NCBI GenBank assembly: GCA_029216955.1
Contig: JANAVB010016199.1
Span: 12,579,714 to 12,643,713 of the forward strand
Direction of reading: 5' to 3'
Origin: Iris pallida
Lineage: Eukaryota > Streptophyta > Magnoliopsida > Asparagales > Iridaceae
Length of the DNA: 64,000 nt
Shown: positions 58,299-64,000 of the stretch, piece after piece
Layout: each line of letters begins with the position of its first letter
Numbering within the stretch: the stretch's first letter is position 1
Made by a program: the position numbers and the translations under genes
Notes under the pieces: generated by a model
Seen by the model: the letters and a program-made list of their open reading frames with translations, nothing else
Told to the model about the DNA's origin: nothing
The model's database searches: none

Positions 58299-61200
58299 TG
58301 TAACCCCACTTTTCCAGTTTCATGAATTTTGGATCATTTTAATATTTTCTAAATATTATTCAAGTTGATTAATAATTGTATAATTTAAGTGTTATATTTG
58401 AATTATTGTATTATGGTTAATGAATGACTTGGAGTAACTAACTTGGAGTGTTCCCCAAGGTTTCTAACAACTCTTAACCACCTCTAACAATTTTTTGGTA
58501 GTTCATGTAATTAATAGAAAGGGGAGGGGCCTGGTTATTAAAAACCATTTTGGTGGAGGGGGCTCTGTGTAATTTTCTTTTTTTTCTTAACTTAATTGAG
58601 AGCTCTCAGAAGAGAGTCATTCTCCCCCAAATTTCTTTTCCAACCCTAACTCTAGCAACGGAGATGGAGATGATGATGATGATGGCGGCGTTCGATGAAT
58701 TTACGGCCGGTGGCGATGGCACAAGCGGCGACTCGTGCGCCGTGCGGCGACGAGCTACTCGACGGACGCCACTCCGCCATCAGCAGCTTTCCTCGGCGGC
58801 CTTGGCGTGGATCTCCTCGGCGGCTAGGGCTCGACCTCTACATCTCAGCGACAGCCACCACTTTGCGATACTCGGGCGGCGACGGCTCTTCTCTTTCCGA
58901 CGGCTGGGTGATCTCCCCAGAGTCGATCGACCAGACATCTCCTCCGGCAACAGCGGCTCTCCTAGGCGGTGGCACAATTTTTCTCCGATGATCGTCGTCC
59001 TCCTTGCGGCATCGATGACTCGTAAGTTCCACTCAATCCTCTCCTCTTCATTGTTCCTATCTCGAGTAGATCCATTCGTTCCTGATCAAAAATTTGATCG
59101 ACCAGGTTCAGATCTGAAATTGATCGGATCAATCGTAATCACTCGTCTCGATTAGTTACCCATTTCCGATATGGTAATTCACTAGTTCAATTTTTCTTTT
59201 CGTAAGCATCTTGTTTGCTTCACATTTTAAATCATTGACTCAATGAACCTCGGACAGAAGTGTGGTCGAGATCAGTCAATTGGTCTTGATTTCTCAGCGG
59301 AAGCGACGGCATCAACTTGCTCCAAGGACTCGCTATCGTGAATTGAATCCCAGAACAGATTATTGAATGAGGAACTCCAGTTCATAATCAGACACTTGGG
59401 GATGCATTCTCAATTCTGTTGATTGCTCTTCCAGGTATTCACGTCATCTTTCCATCGATTATTGAATCTCTATTTCTCTTCTTTGAGTCGGGTACGTTGG
59501 CCAGGGTCGCTTGTTGCGCAGAATGTGTTAGCCGTGTCCTGTCTGTATGTTCATGATGTTCGTGTCGGAAGCCGGGTTCGTGTCCAAATCCTTGAGTGTG
59601 TACCAGTATTAGACTCGTGTCCCGATTGTTCAACCTCGGTGTCGAGTGCTTTGGATCTGCAGGAATGGGTTATCTAAGGGGCAAGTTTCTATTTTGATTT
59701 CCATAAGTTGGTTTGATTTTGTTAATAGTTTTCTGTATATTTTCTTTCTAAAATCGGATTCGATTTGGTTGTACAATTATCTGGGATTGTGTTAGACTGG
59801 ATTGAGAGTAGGTTGGTTTTCTCTTGAGTTTAATTGTATATATTTTGGCTGCTGTATATTTAAGCCCTGAGATTGAACTGAGCAAGGGGCGGGTCTTCTC
59901 CAAATTTGAAACTGTTATCATCTATGTATAATCTCTTATTTTGGATTTATTGCTCTTCAGTTTGTACAATTTTTTAGTATAGCTTGTGTTCATTGTGGGA
60001 TTGAGAGGGCTATAGGTTGCACATTTAAAGTCTTCGTTCTGGGTTATGTTGGGTTGGTTGCTTTTCTCTTGTGAGTAGTTGATATGGTGCAAGGCCGAGA
60101 TTCGAATTAGAGAAGTATGAATTATGGTTGGGGTTTTGTGTTTGTGCTGACTTATTGGTTCTACATGGACTAGCTGGGTTTGGGGTTATTAAATGTTGTC
60201 AGGAGCCAGAGTTAGCAATTGGCCAGGTTGGGAAGTTCGGTTGATTGTAGGATTTATCTTTTTGGTTGTATATTTAGTATGTGTATCCAGTTTTCTGTAT
60301 AATTCATTTTGTCCACTTTAGCTGAGTGCGTTCCTGCATTATTTTGATTTCAAATGTTGCTAAAACACTTGATTCAGTTGTGTTTAATTTGGACATTTAT
60401 GTCAAATATGGAAGTTATGGCCATGTTGAGTACATGTTGACTTTGTGCAGCTGAGACAGAACCAGGGGTTAGCAAATCTGTATTTGAGAGGGGCTGGGTT
60501 TTAAATGTCAGGTTGAGATGAGTAAAGGTTTTAGATGTGTATTGATGGGAATAAAACAGGGTTTATTGAAAGGTTGATTGTTCCTCTCTATACTCGAGTT
60601 TGAAATTGAATTATGGGTTGGACTTGTGAAGGTAAGCTGTGGTTAGAATTTTGAGTCGAGCTCGATTTGGGTTAAAGTTTTTATCTCTATTATTGGTTCC
60701 ATTATCAAATATGAATATGGTTATCACCATTATGACTATATTAGTATGATTGTATTTTATTTCTTTCTTCTTGTCATTTTTATGATTAGTAACCATATCT
60801 TAATAATAATTAAAGATTATATACAATTATTTTGTAATATATACATTTATTCTAGTGTATGTAATGTTATAAATATAGTTTATAACAACCTATAGGACAG
60901 TCATGGTTAGGGAGTATTGAGTAGTCTGAGTTTTGGACTTTAATTTAAGTGCAATAATTAATGAGTTCAGTTTTAGTCTATTGATAGTTAGTTAGCTAAA
61001 GTCTTTTAGTCAATAACCAAACTTGTATACGTTATTAAATTCAGGTGAACATAGAGACTACTATTCCTGATCTTCCTGGAGCAAAGGCAAGTACATTCTA
61101 TGGTTCTGTTCAGTGCATTTTCCTTGTTCTTTATTGCTGACACACTGCGACACGTTCATGTTCTTTCTGGCTTATTCTTTCATGTTCTTACTTGTATCTT

Positions 61201-61979
61201 GGGGTGGGGAAATACTCTAGATATGTGACTAAACCCGGTTACTTATTCATGATCTTTAGCTTAGGCCTCGCACTGTGCACGCGGGTCCTAAGCCGTACCA
61301 TTACATGATCTTCCAGGATCCTTTCATGTTCTTTCATGATCTTACCCAAGCCGGTCACATATCTAAGTAGTATTTCAAACATATAAACACATGTTCAGGA
61401 TATTGTTCTTACATTAGTTTCTCTTGATCCTGATCTTGATATTAGTCGTGATCTTTACTGCATCTTACATTGTCATGATCTTTCATGTATCTTTATAGCA
61501 GTAGTTCATGATCTTCATGTTCTTTACATACTTGTTCTTATCCTGTTCTTCCAGCATTTACTTTCCATATCATTATGTTATTGTTCATTACCTAGAACTG
61601 TGCTTTGCTCCGCTCCTGAATAGGATATGTTGCAGGTATGCTTGCAGGACATTGTTCTACTCTATGGGCCAGAGCCCAGGATTTAGCTGAGCAGGATGAG
61701 GCTTAGCTTGAGGTTTCAGGTTTAGACTGTTAGCTTTACTCTTAGATATTGTCTTTAGAATTCATGTACATTTCATTCTTGATGACTCGTACATTATGAT
61801 ATCTAGATTTGTGGATTATGGTGATCATTCTGGGATACGTTTTTAGATGCTGTGATTATATATTTTCATGATTATCTGGTTAGTTTTCCCTAGCTTGGTA
61901 CAGCTTACTTCGTCGTGTCTAACGACGAAGGCTGGGCGTGTCCGACTCGTGTCCGATTATTCGGGAGCGGGTCGTGACA
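58299..61979 (+). repeat. Family Z 5' LTR
   Basis: A 3,681-bp LTR with termini TGTAACCCCAC...GGGTCGTGACA. It is the plus-strand partner of the solo LTR at 27811-47052. It has a leader-like region at 58600-59030 ('caaccctaactctagcaacgg' followed by an ORF with a run of Met) and 'gtgtcc' words at 59560-59640. The 201-aa ORF at 58550-59155 is not conserved in the other Z LTR, so I do not call it a gene. Confidence 0.8.
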
Positions 61980-62160
61980 TGTTTTTAGTGGTGGCCCATG
62001 CAGGTCCATCCTAATGGTACCTAGGTCTTAGCGTACTATTGGGGGACTTGATTACACTAGGGAAACTTGATCACAGCATAGAAAAAATCGGGAAATAAGG
62101 GTATATCAGGTATATCTGGTATATCAGGTATATTGATATTCTATAAACACTTGTTGTATT
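61980..62160 (+). other. Family Z interior start with shared post-LTR motif
   Basis: It starts TGTTTTTAGTGGTGGCCCAT + GCAGGTCC, nearly the same as the Y interior start at 48913. This is where a PBS is expected, but it does not match the initiator-Met PBS. A small 'atatcaggtatatctggtat' repeat follows at ~62100. Confidence 0.6.
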
Positions 62161-62192
62161 TAGGTCTAGGTTATTTTAACAGTTTTCTGTTT

Positions 62193-63070
62193 TGCAGATA
62201 GTTCAAAAGCACGCGACACCGGAACAGTCGACCCACCTACACTTGAAGGTTTCGAGCTTCCACTACCTTCTATCACCCTACTATCCCCATGGGTGGTACA
62301 TAGTTGACGGGGACGTTTGAAGAGTCCCTTGACAACCAGAGGGAGCATGCCAGACACCGAGCGCATATCTTGCACCGAGGAGCATATCGAGAACCCGAGG
62401 CCGCCACTGAAGATCATCTAAGTCTTGAGGATCCGACTCCTCTGAAGATTGAAGTCATCAACCGGGAGATCCAGCTCGTAGCACATACAACAAGACGAAA
62501 ACTGAAGCTCGGAAGGAACATAAAGACTTATGATGAAGATAGCAACTACTGTGGATCCGTAAAGCATTGCCACACTCAGACAGCGTTTCTTCAGTCACCT
62601 CATCAGAGACAGATTCAGGCCCACATTCACTGGATGAAGGATTGCCAGCAAGTCGTAGATCACAATAATCGAGGAGCATCAGGATCTCAGCAGTCAGCAG
62701 CCAGCAACCATATATTTCTGTCAGAGTCCCTGTACTTCACTCACCTCAGCGGAAGATCCAGATTTAGATCCAGTCAACGATCATTTGTATTTTCTGCCGC
62801 AGCTCAGGACACCACTACGACGAATGCCGCAAAAGACGGAGGCTACGCTTGTACTGTGGATCGCCTACTCACCAAGTCAAATATTGTTCGGAGACCGTTG
62901 ATCGCACTGCCCGAGAACAAGCACGAGGAGCACCAGGACTGCAGCAGAAGGACCCGTCTCTCCAGATTCAGCAGCTATATGGAGCATTACCGCATGGACC
63001 AGTCTACGTCAGGACAGTGAAAAAGATTGAAGTGATTCCAGTCCCGGAGGAAATATTGAAGATAGATTGA
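62193..63070 (+). pseudogene. Degenerate gag of the family Z element
   Basis: A splice-acceptor-like 'ttttgcag' at ~62197 precedes coding-like sequence that switches frame. The most telling piece is at 62843-63070, where one frame reads LRLYCGSPTHQVKYC, a CCHC zinc knuckle in which the first Cys is replaced by Arg (CGC for TGC). It continues to GALPHGPVYVRTVKK and stops at 63070. The 238-aa ORF at 62304-63020 is in another frame over the same DNA, with no domain of its own. Gag would package element RNA; here it is truncated and mutated. Confidence 0.55.
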
Positions 63071-64000
63071 AGACATAAGATTTCTTTTGCATGGTTGGGA
63101 AAACCATGTATCTTGATCAGCAACCTAGTTTTTCTTAAATTTCTTTTAGCATCTAGACCATTTCTTGGAACTTCTTGTTTCTATTTTGGAATCTTGGTTG
63201 GTATTCGAAACTTAACTCGAGATACTGTTTCCTATTCGTTGATTGGTACTTCTCCAATCCATTCTTCGTAACCTTGCTATTTTCGAGAATCTACTCAGGA
63301 ATTTTGTTTACTATTCAGGACTAGTTACAATTTGTAAATTTTGTTTTCTTTCCGAAGTTCAGTTTTCTATTTGGGGATTGTTGGATTTTGATTTTTATTC
63401 AATACTTGTTTCTATTCATCATTCAAGACATCGTTCGAAAACTTCGGTTTCGACATGTTCCCTATGTGAGATTTCGTTTCCTACATGGCTTGTTTTCTAT
63501 TTGAAAATTTTTTTTTCGTTCACAATTTTGCTTCGATCTTGTTCCCTATTTGAGATATCGCTTGTTTCATGAATATTTGTTTTATTCACCCATTGATTCT
63601 TTTTCCTACTCGTAACTTGATTCCATTCGAGATTTTAAGATCCTGTTTCCTATTTCGAGACTTTGTTTTTTTGTTCGTGATTTTGTCTCCCATTCAAGAT
63701 TTACCAGACTTTGAATTTCAGTTCCTACTCGCAACTCGTTGAGACCTTGTTCCCTATTCGATACCTTGTTTCCTCGTCAAGATTTCCTATTCGGGATTTT
63801 ATTTCCTAATCACAACTTTGTTGATATTGGTTCTCTATTTGAGACCTCGTATTCTATTGGAGGATGTTTTTCCTTCGAGATTTTGTCTGAGATTTCGTGG
63901 TTATTTGAGATATGGTTGAATCTTGTTTTCGATACGAAATTTATTCCTTATTTGAGACCTTGTCTTTTATCTCATGCCTTGTTTCTGTTCATCCTTCGAG
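63071..64000 (+). repeat. Degenerate tandem region after gag (TTTCCTATTCG words)
   Basis: Words close to 'gttTCCTATTCGAGAtttt' recur roughly every 25-35 bp from ~63170 to the window end, with strong divergence. No pol coding is seen. The 109-aa ORF at 63243-63572 is a translation of this array. Confidence 0.65.

Larger units (their letters stand above)
58299..64000 (+). mobile_element. Family Z LTR retroelement, runs off the window
   Basis: The 5' LTR is followed by a short interior with a degenerate gag. It is inserted into the Y 3' LTR at 58298, so it is younger than Y. The 3' LTR is outside the window. No pol domain is seen within the 2 kb of interior available. Confidence 0.75.

Noticed and set aside
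58550..59155. 201-aa ORF with a Met run as a host gene
   Set aside because: It lies in the leader part of the Z LTR and is not conserved in the sister LTR at 30366-31394.
62304..63020. 238-aa ORF as the main protein of the Z element
   Set aside because: Another frame over the same DNA carries the zinc knuckle; this frame has no recognisable domain.

Overview
This window looks like a piece of a dicot-type plant genome made almost entirely of nested transposable elements. I found no convincing single-copy host gene, rRNA or tRNA. The organism class is inferred from plant-specific families: Ty1/copia and LTR elements primed by initiator-Met tRNA, a CACTA (En/Spm) element with tnp2-type and PF03004-type genes, Mutator-like elements (MULEs) with 9-bp target duplications, and plant mobile domain (PMD) genes. 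I cannot name a species.

Layout from left to right. At 1-1387 is the end of a long LTR ('family Y'), abutting a minus-strand LTR element with a very short interior (1388-~3796). At 3797-13318 is an LTR-like repeat ('family X') split by a complete 7.8-kb Ty1/copia element on the minus strand (4658-12468, TSD TGTAC). At 13319-27610 lies retroelement-derived DNA split by a 12.9-kb CACTA transposon (13965-26837, TSD AAA) carrying a damaged tnp2 gene and a damaged second transposase-family gene.

From 27611 to ~47845 is a second X repeat with a Russian-doll insertion. A minus-strand solo LTR of 'family Z' (27811-47052) sits in X. Inside that LTR are a 686-bp MULE-type MITE (29671-30356), a foldback MULE with ~1.2-kb arms that each carry a PMD gene fragment (31395-41603), and a transposase-plus-PMD MULE (42109-46551). 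A 7.6-kb non-coding LTR retrotransposon (33711-41319) sits in one arm of the foldback. X is fused to a Y LTR at ~47845. The Y element has a 4.1-kb interior without long ORFs, and its 3' LTR (53052-58298) is interrupted by a solo LTR of 'family W' (53319-56010, TSD ACTTA). From 58299 to the window end is another Z element: a 3.7-kb LTR followed by a degenerate gag with a zinc knuckle.

Most boundaries rest on terminal sequences plus target-site duplications that I read directly. The insertion order follows from nesting. Every transposase or polyprotein gene carries stops or frameshifts, so present-day mobility would need relatives elsewhere in the genome. The most interesting structure is the PMD-bearing foldback MULE next to a PMD-MULE that shares its first ten terminal bases. 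Two head-to-head promoter-plus-PMD arms around a ~107-bp loop resemble the architecture of a hairpin-RNA locus such as maize Mu killer. The LTR-family letters (W, X, Y, Z) are labels made for this window only.
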